A stretch of 64,000 nt of DNA, taken from Pseudomonadota bacterium (GTDB lineage Bacteria > Pseudomonadota > Gammaproteobacteria > QQUJ01). Shown in pieces: positions 18,470 to 27,691 of the stretch. Position 1 is the stretch's first letter; the number at the start of each line of letters is the position of its first letter. A model generated the notes under the pieces. It saw only the letters and a list, made by a program, of their open reading frames with translations. It searched no databases and was not told where the DNA came from. Both the position numbers and the translations under genes were made by a program. The stretch is from positions 1 to 64,000 of the forward strand of contig QQUJ01000027.1 of the NCBI GenBank assembly GCA_008501635.1. Direction: 5' to 3'.

Positions 18470-21070
18470 CTATTTTTCGACGCTGAAGGCATCCGAACTG
18501 AGCCGTTCGCCCTCCAACACCAGGTCAAGATTATAACCCCCTTCGGGAAAGCCCTCGACAGGACGCGCTATCTGGAAGAACTTGATTCCATTTGCGCCGG
18601 TTACCACCACCCCCACCTGGGCGATCTCCATGCTGCGCGCACCATCGTAGAGGATCGCTTGAATGACCGTCGTCTCCTGTTGGAGATTCTGATAGTCAAA
18701 ACCGATGTGCAGCGTGCGATCGGCCCTGAAACTCGATGGCTGCGGACCCTCCAGTCCCTGCAATGCGGAGCCGCTCACCCTGAGCCGCGTGACTTTCGGG
18801 CGGATGGCCTCGGCCGCGGCTCGAACCGCCGATTCGCGTGCTTCATCGAGACGGCTCTGTAACTCCAACAGTGTGGAACTCTGCGCGAATCGCTCGCGCG
18901 CCTCCGCCAGCAACAGCGCCGCATCATCCAATTGGCTGGCACTCATCGCCGTTCGAATACGCTGTGCCAATTCAGCCTCAATGGCACGCAATCCCTGATT
19001 GGCTTCGCGATTGCCGGCATCCAGTTTGAGCACGCGACGATAGCTTTCGAAAGCGTTTGCGCCGCCGGGCTGGATCAGTTTACCTGCCGTTTGCAGTGTT
19101 CTCGCCTGGTTCAACAGGTCGTGCACCTGCTGCAGGCGGGTGTGCAGGGAGGTGATCTGCGAACCCAGCTCTTTGAGTTTGATCTGGTCGGGATCGACAC
19201 TCAGACCACGCTTGACCATCGCCATTGCCTTATCGAGCTCCCCTTTATCGAGGTGTGCTTCGGCCAGGGCAGCGTAACGTTCGGCGATGCGCGTAATACC
19301 CAAACGCGCCGCAGTATTTCCGGCATCCTCGGTCAGCGCCGCCTGAAAGCTTTCCAACGCGTTGGCGCCGGCGGGTGAAGTCAGCGCATTGTTCGCCAGA
19401 TGCTGTTCGGCCTGTTGCAGCAGTTCGCTCACCCGTTGTGATTTGTTGAGTTGCTCCCCCAGGCTTACGAAACCGGCCAGACGTCGCGTGTCAGGGTAAC
19501 TGGCTGTCGCCCACTCCAGGTACTGACGGGTCTTGCCCGTGTCACCGCTGGCGAACGCCGCGCGGGCAGCCTCCAGATGACGTTCCTGCAACGCCGCCAA
19601 GCCGTTGGTCGCCCAGGGCTGATCAGGCTGATCGGAGAGCACCAGCAGGTAGAGCTGGGCAAGCTGGGGCGCAACGCTGAGATCACTCGCCACCCGCAAC
19701 TCCAACTCCTGCGCCTGAGCCTCGATCTTGGAGACGAGCGTTGCGGCCGGATCTGCGGCAGACGTTTCCTGGGGAGTGTTCAACAGCGTGGACTCGGGTG
19801 CCGCATCCGTGGTCTCCGCGGTATCGGTTGCAAGCGGCGGCGAAGTCCCACTGACGGTCGGTGCCGATGTGGCGGGCGCTGCGGGGAGTTCCGCTGACTC
19901 ACCTGCACTCACCGGCGGTGATTTCGCGTCCCTGCCCGGTGCCTGTGCGGTTTCAAACGGGTTTTGCCATCGCCCCAGCCACGGATCGAGATACCCCAAG
20001 TAGTAGGCCGCTCCGACCCCGCCGGTGACGATGAGCAACAACCACAACCACAGCCCGGCCCCGCCGCCGGATCTGGTGCTGGTTTGCGTGCGCCGGTAAT
20101 CGGCCGGGACACGCACTGCATCCTGCGGTGCAGTGGGTGCCGAATCCTGGCTATTGGTCTTGATCGCGACCTTGGGCTTCATTGCCAGCGTCGGCGTGCG
20201 CGCCGGCGTATCCCCAGCGCCATTTTCATCCTCGACGCCGTTCTGCCCTTTGCGCGCCAGTAATGCACGCTCGCACGCCGCACTGATGCGATCCAACGCC
20301 ACCACCATTTCGGCGCCGCTCTGATAACGATGATCGGGGTCTTTGGCCAGCACCTTGTCGATCACCGGCTGAAAGACACGCAGCTTGTTGGGCAACTGCG
20401 GCAAGGGATCGGTGATGTGCTTGAGCGCAACCGCCACAGGCGTTTCGGCATGGTAGGGCACGCGGCCGGCAAGCAGCTGAAACATCACGACGCCCAGACT
20501 GTAGAGATCCGCCCGATGATCGACCCGGGTGCCGCGTGCCTGCTCCGGGCTCATGTACTGAGGCGTGCCGATCACGGTGCCGGTCTGCGTCATGCTGACA
20601 TCGACCTCGACGGCGCGGGCAATACCGAAATCCATCAGCACCGCGCGACCATCCTCTTCACGCAGCATGATGTTGTCGGGTTTTACGTCGCGATGGATGT
20701 AACCCTTCTTGCTGGCATAATCGAGCGCCAGCGCGACCTCCTTGATGATGCGCAACCGTTCCAGGAGCGAAAGCTGGTCGCGTTTGTGGCGCAGATCCTT
20801 ACCCTTTACATACTCCATCGACATATAGTGGTGCCCGTCGCGCTCGCCGATGTCGTAGACGGTCACGATATTGGGGTGTACCAGGCGGCTGACGATCTGC
20901 GCCTCGCGCAGAAACCGCTCATGAAAATCGGGATCCGCCGAAAGGCTGGACGACATGATTTTCAACGCCACCTCGCGACCGAAACTCTCCTGAATCGCCA
21001 GGTAGACGGTCGCCATCCCGCCCTTGCCGAGTTCGCGGATGATCTGGTAGCCGGGTATTTCCATCGCCAT
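18470..21070 (-). CDS. Transmembrane Ser/Thr protein kinase (PknB-type) with extracytoplasmic repeat region
   Basis: 866-aa Hanks-type kinase. Kinase domain about 7-265: glycine loop GKGGMATVYLA, VALK lysine (K37), HRDVKPDN catalytic loop (D128), DFG (147-149) and GTPQYMSPEQ activation segment, so it should be active. A proline/threonine-rich linker leads to one membrane segment (about 338-360), then another low-complexity stretch and a long alpha-helical TPR-like region (about 430-760), ending in a beta-type domain. It sits between a class III cyclase with an FHA-like domain and a lipoprotein on the same strand. Confidence 0.9.
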   Translation of the reverse strand: MAMEIPGYQIIRELGKGGMATVYLAIQESFGREVALKIMSSSLSADPDFHERFLREAQIVSRLVHPNIVTVYDIGERDGHHYMSMEYVKGKDLRHKRDQLSLLERLRIIKEVALALDYASKKGYIHRDVKPDNIMLREEDGRAVLMDFGIARAVEVDVSMTQTGTVIGTPQYMSPEQARGTRVDHRADLYSLGVVMFQLLAGRVPYHAETPVAVALKHITDPLPQLPNKLRVFQPVIDKVLAKDPDHRYQSGAEMVVALDRISAACERALLARKGQNGVEDENGAGDTPARTPTLAMKPKVAIKTNSQDSAPTAPQDAVRVPADYRRTQTSTRSGGGAGLWLWLLLIVTGGVGAAYYLGYLDPWLGRWQNPFETAQAPGRDAKSPPVSAGESAELPAAPATSAPTVSGTSPPLATDTAETTDAAPESTLLNTPQETSAADPAATLVSKIEAQAQELELRVASDLSVAPQLAQLYLLVLSDQPDQPWATNGLAALQERHLEAARAAFASGDTGKTRQYLEWATASYPDTRRLAGFVSLGEQLNKSQRVSELLQQAEQHLANNALTSPAGANALESFQAALTEDAGNTAARLGITRIAERYAALAEAHLDKGELDKAMAMVKRGLSVDPDQIKLKELGSQITSLHTRLQQVHDLLNQARTLQTAGKLIQPGGANAFESYRRVLKLDAGNREANQGLRAIEAELAQRIRTAMSASQLDDAALLLAEARERFAQSSTLLELQSRLDEARESAVRAAAEAIRPKVTRLRVSGSALQGLEGPQPSSFRADRTLHIGFDYQNLQQETTVIQAILYDGARSMEIAQVGVVVTGANGIKFFQIARPVEGFPEGGYNLDLVLEGERLSSDAFSVEK

Positions 21071-21243
21071 AGGTTTTGCAAGCCGTCCGTGAAGCGGCTG
21101 AACACTCCGTAACTGTGCGGTACAACATGTGGGGAAAGGCGCATGCCGCCGAACCCCAGGCAGCAGGCTAATCGCTTGAGCGGCCGTTGTTTTTTGCGAT
21201 GATAATCGGTTCGTTTAGCGGAAACCAGCGCAATGGGGCAGGC

Positions 21244-22779
21244 TCACGGCCGGCGCAGCGCGACGACGGTGGTTCCCGCAATTACCTGATCGCCAAAACG
21301 TACCGGCACCGGTTGGAGGATCTCCACCAAACCACCATCACGCAATACGTAGGTCGTGCACTCCTTGTGCATCGGCACCAGTTCCAATGACCCGTGCCCC
21401 ACCCGAATCGCGAATTGCCGCCTCCCCACCAGTCCGCGATCCAGCGTGAAATCCTGCTCGCGTGCCTGGCGCGCCTTGCTCCCGGCACACCAGCGTATGT
21501 TGGTCTGCCCAGGACGCCTGGGGAAAGCGAAGCCCGGTGCCCGCGGTTGCCGGCCCAACTCGACGGTCTGTCCCCGTCCGACACCCAACTTGAGCGTGGT
21601 GTCGCGCAGCAATGCGCCGCAGTACTCTCCCTCCAGAGGCAGGAATTCGAACCCCCCTGCCGGCGTATTGATGATCTGACGTTTGGCAAGCATCACCTTC
21701 TCATCCTCGGCCAGCGCCCCTCCCCCGACCGCGATTTCACTGCAGCGCGCATGAAGTTCGACTCCCTCCCTGGTTACGGCGATGCGCAGCAGCGCACGAT
21801 CCGACTCGGTCGCCCAATCTCCGTCAGGTGTCAGTTCGTAGTGGTAGGCGGCCACCACGTCTGCCAATGGCACCCTGGGGAGAGCCAAACCACCAAACAC
21901 TATCTCCAGGGTGATCTCTTCGATGCGTTTGACGAGCACCGTCAGCTGCGCGCCATCGCCTGAATCGCCATTGTCGCGCCTGTCGCGAGAAAATTCCGCC
22001 AGCGCGAACGTGACTGCGGTCGGTGTGCCGATAATCAACCCGCAACCGGCATCGAGCCAGGCCTGCCGTTCACCAGCGGCAATTCGATAGTCCGCCAAAT
22101 AGAGCACATCCGGACTCAGCACCGGCAGCGCATCGACCGCTTCGGCCAATCGTGCCGAACCGGGTTCAAAACCCTGAAACAGTATGATCGGATCGGGAGG
22201 CAGCTTTGGCGTGGGATGGTCCGGTGTAATACTCACCAGCCGCCCCTGCCCTGCCGCGATGCTCACCCGCTGCGGCAGCCAGACCCGATCTTCGGGCACC
22301 AGGCGATAACAGGCGATCTCTCCGGGTACGCCCTTGAGGCGGAATGAGCCCACCGGCTCCCATGGCACTTCGGAGGCGTTCATGCACAAGCGCGTGGCAT
22401 TGCTGAACCAGACCTCTCCCGCCGGGGTGCGCGCGAGGATACGCGCCGCCAGATTGACAGGATCGCCAAAGGCATCGCCATCGATGATCTCCACATCCCC
22501 GGTATTCAGGGCGAGGCGCAGTTCGAGGCTCTCCTGGGTTTGGCGCAGATGGTGAATATCGAGCGCCGCCCGCAAGCCGTCGGTGGCCGAGGGAAAGAGA
22601 CAGAGAAACGAGTCGCCGATATTCTTGACCACGCGGCCGCCATAGTTTTCGACGATGGGGCGCACACGCTCCTCGTGCTGCTTGAGGATGCGCCGCAGTC
22701 CCTCTCGATCGACACCGGCAACACTCTCGGTGTAACCCGCGAGATCGGTAAAGAGGATGGTCTGTGTGGCAGTCGTCAC
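21244..22779 (-). CDS. Class III adenylate cyclase with C-terminal FHA-like domain
   Basis: 511-aa soluble protein. The cyclase domain is N-terminal (about 5-170): metal Asp residues in FTDLAGYT (D12) and NIGDSF (D56), substrate-selecting Lys in VVKNIGD, and FGDPVNLAARI with the transition-state Asn/Arg. This favours ATP over GTP as substrate. The C-terminal 100 residues (GRRQFAIRVGHGSLELVP ... TYVLRDGG) resemble a degenerate FHA phosphothreonine-binding domain, which would fit reading out the neighbouring kinase. The middle region (about 190-390) is unassigned. Confidence 0.82.
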   Translation of the reverse strand: MTTATQTILFTDLAGYTESVAGVDREGLRRILKQHEERVRPIVENYGGRVVKNIGDSFLCLFPSATDGLRAALDIHHLRQTQESLELRLALNTGDVEIIDGDAFGDPVNLAARILARTPAGEVWFSNATRLCMNASEVPWEPVGSFRLKGVPGEIACYRLVPEDRVWLPQRVSIAAGQGRLVSITPDHPTPKLPPDPIILFQGFEPGSARLAEAVDALPVLSPDVLYLADYRIAAGERQAWLDAGCGLIIGTPTAVTFALAEFSRDRRDNGDSGDGAQLTVLVKRIEEITLEIVFGGLALPRVPLADVVAAYHYELTPDGDWATESDRALLRIAVTREGVELHARCSEIAVGGGALAEDEKVMLAKRQIINTPAGGFEFLPLEGEYCGALLRDTTLKLGVGRGQTVELGRQPRAPGFAFPRRPGQTNIRWCAGSKARQAREQDFTLDRGLVGRRQFAIRVGHGSLELVPMHKECTTYVLRDGGLVEILQPVPVRFGDQVIAGTTVVALRRP

Positions 22780-22996
22780 ACGGTTTCCCTGTAGATTGGA
22801 AGGGTATGCTTTGGGCGATTGCCCGACTGGGCGACACTCTACCGCGCGGATGCCGGATCGTCGAGACGAGCCGTGACGAGCCCCTCCCCTAAAAGGGATA
22901 GCCCACCTTCACCGTCAGGCAGGTAGTCTCTTTCCGTGCCGCTGCCTACTTTAGATGGATGCCTGTATTCATTGAAACCACGAGGAGATCGAACCC

Positions 22997-23335
22997 ATGC
23001 CCTATGAGTTAAACGGCACCCCCATCGCGTGCGACGCCAACGGTTATCTGACCGATATCAACGACTGGTCAGAAGAGCTGGCTCCGGTCATCGCTGCGAC
23101 GGAGGAGATCGAACTGACCGACAAGCATATGGATGTGATTCGCTATCTGCGCGACGAGTACATCAACAACGGCCAGAACCAGCCCAACGAGCGCACCATT
23201 CTCAAAGCCATGGGCGAAATCTGGGGCGGACGGGTATCGAGCAAGGATCTCTACGATCTCTTTCCCCGCATGCCAAGCAAGCAGGGCGGCAAGATCGCGG
23301 GGCTACCCGAGAGCCGTCGCAAAGGCGGTTATTGA
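22997..23335 (+). CDS. DsrC/TusE-family protein lacking both C-terminal cysteines (RspA-like)
   Basis: 112-aa member of the DsrC family (MPYELNGTPIACDANGYL, DWSEELAP, ILKAMGEIWGG, LYDLFPRMPSKQ). In catalytic DsrC the C-terminal arm carries two redox cysteines (KQ-A-C ... GLPKPTGC); here the arm reads KQGGKIAGLPES then RRKGGY, with Gly at both positions. TusE keeps one of them; proteins lacking them have been called RspA and are thought to be regulatory. GAGGAG precedes the ATG. No dsrAB or tusBCD is adjacent. Confidence 0.85.
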   Translation: MPYELNGTPIACDANGYLTDINDWSEELAPVIAATEEIELTDKHMDVIRYLRDEYINNGQNQPNERTILKAMGEIWGGRVSSKDLYDLFPRMPSKQGGKIAGLPESRRKGGY

Positions 23336-23342
23336 AAATCAG

Positions 23343-24521
23343 TCAGATGAGGTTCGCCAGCTGCCGGCGATAACGATCAGCGTTGCGCTGCATCCGTTGT
23401 CTGACTGCCTGCCAGGGGTGCGTGTCGGCAAGCGGACACTCCACCAGCGCCCGACACAATCGCAGGGTATCGCCGACGTCGTCGAGATGGACGAATTCCG
23501 GTGCCGGTCCGTTCGCTTTAACGCAATCCGGTCCCCCCTCGAATCCCTGATTGTGGTAGTTGCCCAGCGGCACCGAGATCCCCACGGTAGGGATTTCCCA
23601 GGCCATCGCAGCACTCGCCTCGCATGCGCCGCCGTCCATCAAGCGGCGCTGATGGCGCTTGGGCAGTATCTTGGCCGCCATCTCTGTCAGTTGCTGCAGC
23701 GCGGTGGCCGAGAACACAGTACGCCGATCACCGAGGCGCACAACCGGCCCTTTACCGATCTCTGCACCCGGCAGGGTGCGCGACGCTTCCAGACTGACCG
23801 CCAACAGCGGCCGGCGCGCACGCTCCAGCCAGCCCAGTTCCAGATGACGTATCGCGCCGACATAACCGACCTCCTCGCCGCGGGTCAGCAGACCGATGAA
23901 CGGGGCAGGCGATTTACGGCGAGTGGCATGGATCTCCCGCGCCATCTCGACAATGACATGCACGCCCACCAGATCGTCAGCGACACGCGTGTGCAGCCGC
24001 TTGCCACTCCGCCATACCGGCGCTCTGAAGTCCAATCCACCGAAGATCCGGGTGGCGCGGCCGGCGTGCTGCTCCAAAGCCGGATCATTCACGCGAATCT
24101 CGGCGCGCTCCAGCGAGCGGCCGCTTTTTGCAAGTTGCGTTGCGATGATGCGGCCCTCGCCCAGCTGAGCAGTATCGGAGGCAAGCCACACGCGGGCGCC
24201 CCTGAGGTGACGCACGGGACCGCCGCCATACCAGCGTACTGCCAGAGTGCGCTCATCGCGCCAGCGCAGACCATGAAACCCGGGATGATCCATATGCGCG
24301 ATGAAGAAGCGCAGCGGTTCGGCGACAGATGATCGCACCAGCGCCCGGTACTCGCGCGCCGATCGCACCCCCACCACGCGGTTGCCATGGGGATCGGTGA
24401 AGAACGGGACCCTCTTCTCGCTGAGTTGTCGCTCCACCTCAGCCGCGACCCACATTTCGCGAAAGGGCGCCGTGGGCTGTCCCAGCAAACCAAGCAAACG
24501 CCCGAGAGCGTCGCGCTCCAT
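23343..24521 (-). CDS. M42/M20-like metallopeptidase
   Basis: 392-aa cytosolic protein with an ordered di-metal aminopeptidase pattern: HMDHPGF (first His), RVADDLVG (bridging Asp region), RGEEVGYVGA (catalytic Glu-Glu), SLEAS, and GNYHN near the C-terminus (last His). This order fits M42/M28-type glutamyl or deblocking aminopeptidases. The native substrate is unknown. It converges with the DsrC-like gene (7 bases between stops). Confidence 0.78.
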   Translation of the reverse strand: MERDALGRLLGLLGQPTAPFREMWVAAEVERQLSEKRVPFFTDPHGNRVVGVRSAREYRALVRSSVAEPLRFFIAHMDHPGFHGLRWRDERTLAVRWYGGGPVRHLRGARVWLASDTAQLGEGRIIATQLAKSGRSLERAEIRVNDPALEQHAGRATRIFGGLDFRAPVWRSGKRLHTRVADDLVGVHVIVEMAREIHATRRKSPAPFIGLLTRGEEVGYVGAIRHLELGWLERARRPLLAVSLEASRTLPGAEIGKGPVVRLGDRRTVFSATALQQLTEMAAKILPKRHQRRLMDGGACEASAAMAWEIPTVGISVPLGNYHNQGFEGGPDCVKANGPAPEFVHLDDVGDTLRLCRALVECPLADTHPWQAVRQRMQRNADRYRRQLANLI

Positions 24522-24527
24522 GTAGCC

Positions 24528-24797
24528 CTACTGCTGCTTGCGGGGAGTAAAATGCATCTTGACCGGATTACCCTGGGTCGGGCACTCGCCACTTGAACAG
24601 GGCGTCGGCGCCGGCAGCGGTTCGTTGCCGATCCGTCGCGCCCGTTCACCCTCAACTATCCACTCCAGTCGGAAGGGCTCGACCTCCTCCGAAGGAAAAG
24701 GTATCACCATCCCCTCGTCGCCCAGGTTTTCAAGCACCTGGTAGGCCTCACCCTGCAACAACACCACATCACCCGGAACAAACTGTACTTCAGTCAC
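24528..24797 (-). CDS. Small hypothetical acidic protein
   Basis: 89-aa protein, unrecognised. N-terminal half TEVQFVPGDVVLLQGEAYQVLENLGDEGMVIPF looks like a small beta-barrel (KOW/SH3-like). The C-terminal part has a CSSGEC pair. A GTG start at 24797 is preferred because GGGAGG lies 8 bases upstream; an in-frame ATG at 24827 lacks a ribosome site. It ends 7 bp before the peptidase gene starts and is probably co-transcribed with it. Confidence 0.6.
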   Translation of the reverse strand: MTEVQFVPGDVVLLQGEAYQVLENLGDEGMVIPFPSEEVEPFRLEWIVEGERARRIGNEPLPAPTPCSSGECPTQGNPVKMHFTPRKQQ

Positions 24798-24899
24798 GCC
24801 ATAACCTCCCTCAAAATTGATCGGCAAACAGCCGAATGGGTTACTACTGAAGTCAAGCCTACATCAACAACCGCTTATTCCTGAACGATTAAAAAACAA

Positions 24900-24929
24900 T
24901 TGGTTGACTTGGGGGGAGTATCGTATAGT
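24900..24929 (+). promoter_or_regulatory. Candidate promoter of the cold-shock gene
   Basis: TATAGT (24924-24929) preceded by TTGGTT (24900-24905, 18-base spacer) overlapping TTGACT (24904-24909, 14-base spacer). It would leave a 5' leader of about 110 bases, typical of cold-shock protein mRNAs. Confidence 0.4.
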
Positions 24930-25045
24930 TCTTGCGCGGCAGTTTAAGGTCGTTGACGTTTTGGTTGGTCCCCGCTGTGTCGCCTCCGAACATCTCACCT
25001 CGTATCTGCCCGGATAGATCCTTTTTTTCTTGGTTAGGAATAGTT

Positions 25046-25249
25046 ATGGCAACTGGTACCGTTAAGTGGTTCAACGAATCTAAAGGCTTCGGCTTCATCA
25101 CCCCCGACAATGGCGGATCCGACGTGTTTGTACACTTCAGCGCCGTCCAGGCTCAGGGTTTCAAGACTCTGGCGGAAGGCCAGAAGGTCACTTTCGAGGT
25201 TCAGGACAGCCCCAAGGGCCCGCAGGCGAGCAACGTCGTTCCGGCGTAA
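25046..25249 (+). CDS. Cold-shock protein, CspA family
   Basis: 67-aa single-strand nucleic-acid-binding protein, one CSD fold with RNP1 KGFGFIT and RNP2 VFVHFSA. It opens [18 protein letters not shown]. Full family length. It starts at the ATG at 25046 after TTAGGAA; the longer upstream frame is leader. It has a long AT-rich leader and its own terminator, so it is monocistronic. Acts as an RNA chaperone in this family; cold induction is not shown here. Confidence 0.95.
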   Translation: MATGTVKWFNESKGFGFITPDNGGSDVFVHFSAVQAQGFKTLAEGQKVTFEVQDSPKGPQASNVVPA

Positions 25250-25280
25250 ACCCGTTTTTCGCGAAGTACCTGATTATCGA

Positions 25281-25303
25281 GAACCCCGCCCGGTGCGGGG
25301 TTC
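25281..25303 (+). terminator. Rho-independent terminator of the cold-shock gene
   Basis: 9-bp perfect stem (GAACCCCGC with GCGGGGTTC), 5-base loop, followed by TTCTTTTTT, 31 bases after the stop codon. Confidence 0.9.
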
Positions 25304-25382
25304 TTCTTTTTTGAACGGGCGGTTTTCCGCACACGCCGCGACAATGGCTATACTGAGTCCCATACTCCATTGGGATCGCCTC

Positions 25383-25898
25383 ATGCCGGCACGCAGCTCC
25401 CTGCTCTCAACTTGCGCTCTGCTGGCGCTGGCGACGATGGCCAGTGCCCATTCCCAGTCGTCCGTAGCGCCGCCGGCTCCAGCTGCCAAGCACACGGCGA
25501 AACACCGTACGGTTAGCGCCCCGAGCTATCAGATCGATACCGAATCCGGCGCGGTGCGCTTCGGCGACGGGCGGCAGGGACGACGCCCGCCTACCGGTCG
25601 GACACAAACTGGCAATCCCCAGGGTGCGGCGGGCGGAGCGGATGCCGAAACCGTTGATACTGCCAAACAGCGCATCCCGCGGACACTCCGCCACCGCGAA
25701 CGTGCGGTTGGTCGATCAGACTATCGTCCTCTCGCCAATCCCAACCCAGGGGTGACCATCCATCGCGCGACGGTAACACCGTCACCGAGTGGCCAATCGG
25801 GGGATAAGCCACCCACCAAACACAACGGCAGTAGTGGTTTTGCGAACAATGCACCCGATACTTCGGCAACGGAGACCGATCAACCGACCGCTAAATGA
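25383..25898 (+). CDS. Hypothetical exported low-complexity protein
   Basis: 171-aa protein with a signal peptide (MPARSSLLSTCALLALATMASA) and a mature part rich in Pro, Thr, Gly, Arg and Asn with no recognisable domain, probably unstructured in the periplasm. An in-frame ATG at 25344 is possible, but 25383 gives the clean signal peptide. It follows the csp terminator; function unknown. Confidence 0.5.
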   Translation: MPARSSLLSTCALLALATMASAHSQSSVAPPAPAAKHTAKHRTVSAPSYQIDTESGAVRFGDGRQGRRPPTGRTQTGNPQGAAGGADAETVDTAKQRIPRTLRHRERAVGRSDYRPLANPNPGVTIHRATVTPSPSGQSGDKPPTKHNGSSGFANNAPDTSATETDQPTAK

Positions 25899-25943
25899 TT
25901 CCACAGCGGCGTCTTGTCATTACCACACTGGCCAACTAAGCTA

Positions 25944-25959
25944 CTGACCGATTGGTCAG
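25944..25959. promoter_or_regulatory. TetR-type operator
   Basis: Perfect 6-bp inverted repeat CTGACC-N4-GGTCAG, 10 bases upstream of the TetR-family ATG. The form TGACC-N4-GGTCA is typical of AcrR/TetR operators in front of RND pump operons, so autoregulation of the regulator-pump operon is likely. Confidence 0.75.
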
Positions 25960-25969
25960 CGGACAACCC

Positions 25970-26629
25970 ATGCCTACCACAACCCCCCTTGAGGCAGTCA
26001 CGCCTGCCGCGCGCTGCCCCGGTGCCGAACGCATCTTGGCCGCGGCGCGCACCCTGTTTGCCCAGCGCGGGCTGAGCGGCGTCTCTATCCAGCAGATCGC
26101 GGATGCCGCTGAGGTCAGCAAGGCCAACGTCTTCCATCACTTCGCGACCAAGCAGGCCCTCTATCGCGCCGTGCTCGAGGAGGCCGCGGAGGAGTTTCGC
26201 CAGTTGCTCGCGACGCTCTCCAGTCAGACCACGGCAAGCGGTCTCAGTGAATTTTCGCTTCGGCACCTGATTCAACTGCTGCAAGATCCGGGCACCACCT
26301 GGCTGTTTTTGCGTGCGCTCTCCGATCCCCAGCCCACCACCCAGCGCCGCTTGGCCGAAGAGATCGCCAGCGAAGTCATGATGGCTGTTATCAGCGCCAT
26401 CGATGAGCTGCGCAATGCCCATGTAGTGCCCCGACAAAGCGAAACGACGACATTGGCAATGACCCTGTTGGGGGCCAACCTGTTCTACTTTCAACTGCAC
26501 AACATTCTGCCGAAACTCGGAGACCACCCTGCACTGCGCACTCCGCAGGCCTTTACGCGGAGCGTTACGCAACTGCTCGTTGGAGCTGCCCACCCGGACT
26601 CGGCTCCCCTAAAGAAAGCGAAACCTTGA
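25970..26629 (+). CDS. TetR/AcrR-family transcriptional repressor
   Basis: 219-aa DNA-binding protein with an N-terminal TetR helix-turn-helix (about 18-65: ILAAARTLFAQRGLSGVSIQQIADAAEVS split over two helices, then KANVFHHFATKQALY) and a C-terminal ligand-binding helical domain. ATG at 25970. Its stop codon overlaps the start of the pump adaptor by one base (TGATG), so it is the first gene of the efflux operon and presumably controls it through the palindrome just upstream. Confidence 0.88.
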   Translation: MPTTTPLEAVTPAARCPGAERILAAARTLFAQRGLSGVSIQQIADAAEVSKANVFHHFATKQALYRAVLEEAAEEFRQLLATLSSQTTASGLSEFSLRHLIQLLQDPGTTWLFLRALSDPQPTTQRRLAEEIASEVMMAVISAIDELRNAHVVPRQSETTTLAMTLLGANLFYFQLHNILPKLGDHPALRTPQAFTRSVTQLLVGAAHPDSAPLKKAKP

Positions 26630-27690
26630 TGACCATCAAACCCGCCATCGTCCCGCTGCTGATCGCCACTGCAACCCTGGCCGCAATCGGCCCTGGCAGT
26701 GCCGCTGACGACAAGAAACCAGTCACGGTCCAAGGACCGCCTCCGACCAGCGTCGAGGTAGCCATGGTGACAACCGGCAACGTCACTGCAACCATCACCG
26801 CCGTAGGCACGCTGCAGGCAGACGAATCGGTGGTGATCAGGCCTGAAATAGCCGGGCGCATCGCGCAGGTCGCCTTCAGCGAAGGCCAGCCGGTGGAGGC
26901 GGGGGCGCTGTTACTGCGCCTCGACGACTCCATCGCACGTGCCGAACTCGACCAGGCGGAAGCCGACCTGAGTCTGGCCAAGAGCAACTACGACCGCGCG
27001 CTGGATATCTTCCGCAAAGGCTCGGGCAGTGCCCGCTCACGCGACGAGAGTCTCGCTGCATTGCAGGCCGATACCGCGCGCGTTGCTCTCGCTCATGCCA
27101 AGCTCGAAAAAACGCGCATCGTCGCCCCCTTCAGCGGCCTGTTGGGATTACGCCAGGTGAGCGTCGGCGAATACGTGACACCAGGTCAGGCGATCGTCAA
27201 CCTGGAGGATGTGGACCCGGTGAAGGTGGATTTTCGGGTACCCGAGATCTTCCTCGCCAGGTTGCGCACCGGTCAGCCGATCCAGGTTCAGGTGGATGCC
27301 TACCGCGGTGAGGTATTCGAGGGTGAGGTTTACGCGCTGGACCCGCGCATCGACGCCCAGGGTCGCAGCGTGGCACTGCGCGCGCGTATCGCCAATCGGG
27401 AGGGCAAACTGCGCCCGGGGCTATTCGCCCGCGTCTCGCTGGTCACCGAGCAGCGCAGCGATGCGCTGTTGATCCCCGAGCAGGCCATTTTCGCCCGCGG
27501 CGCCGAGAGCTTCGTCTATGTGGTGCGTGAGGACAAGGCGATGCTCACACCAATCGCGCTCGGCCTGCGCCAGGGCGTTCAGGTCGAGGTCGTGAAAGGA
27601 CTCAACGGCGGCGATCAGGTGGTTAGCGCGGGCCATCTGAAACTGCGCGACGGCGCGCCGGTGCGCGTGGTCCCTGCACAGGATTCCTGA
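26629..27690 (+). CDS. RND efflux periplasmic adaptor (membrane fusion protein)
   Basis: 353-aa HlyD/AcrA-type adaptor linking the inner-membrane pump to an outer-membrane channel. It has an N-terminal signal sequence (to about residue 26), then beta-barrel, lipoyl (EGQPVEAGALLLRLDD; APFSGLLGLRQVSVGEYV) and alpha-hairpin elements in the usual order. The ATG at 26629 overlaps the TetR stop, and the pump gene starts two bases after its stop. Confidence 0.9.
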   Translation: MTIKPAIVPLLIATATLAAIGPGSAADDKKPVTVQGPPPTSVEVAMVTTGNVTATITAVGTLQADESVVIRPEIAGRIAQVAFSEGQPVEAGALLLRLDDSIARAELDQAEADLSLAKSNYDRALDIFRKGSGSARSRDESLAALQADTARVALAHAKLEKTRIVAPFSGLLGLRQVSVGEYVTPGQAIVNLEDVDPVKVDFRVPEIFLARLRTGQPIQVQVDAYRGEVFEGEVYALDPRIDAQGRSVALRARIANREGKLRPGLFARVSLVTEQRSDALLIPEQAIFARGAESFVYVVREDKAMLTPIALGLRQGVQVEVVKGLNGGDQVVSAGHLKLRDGAPVRVVPAQDS

Positions 27691-27691
27691 C

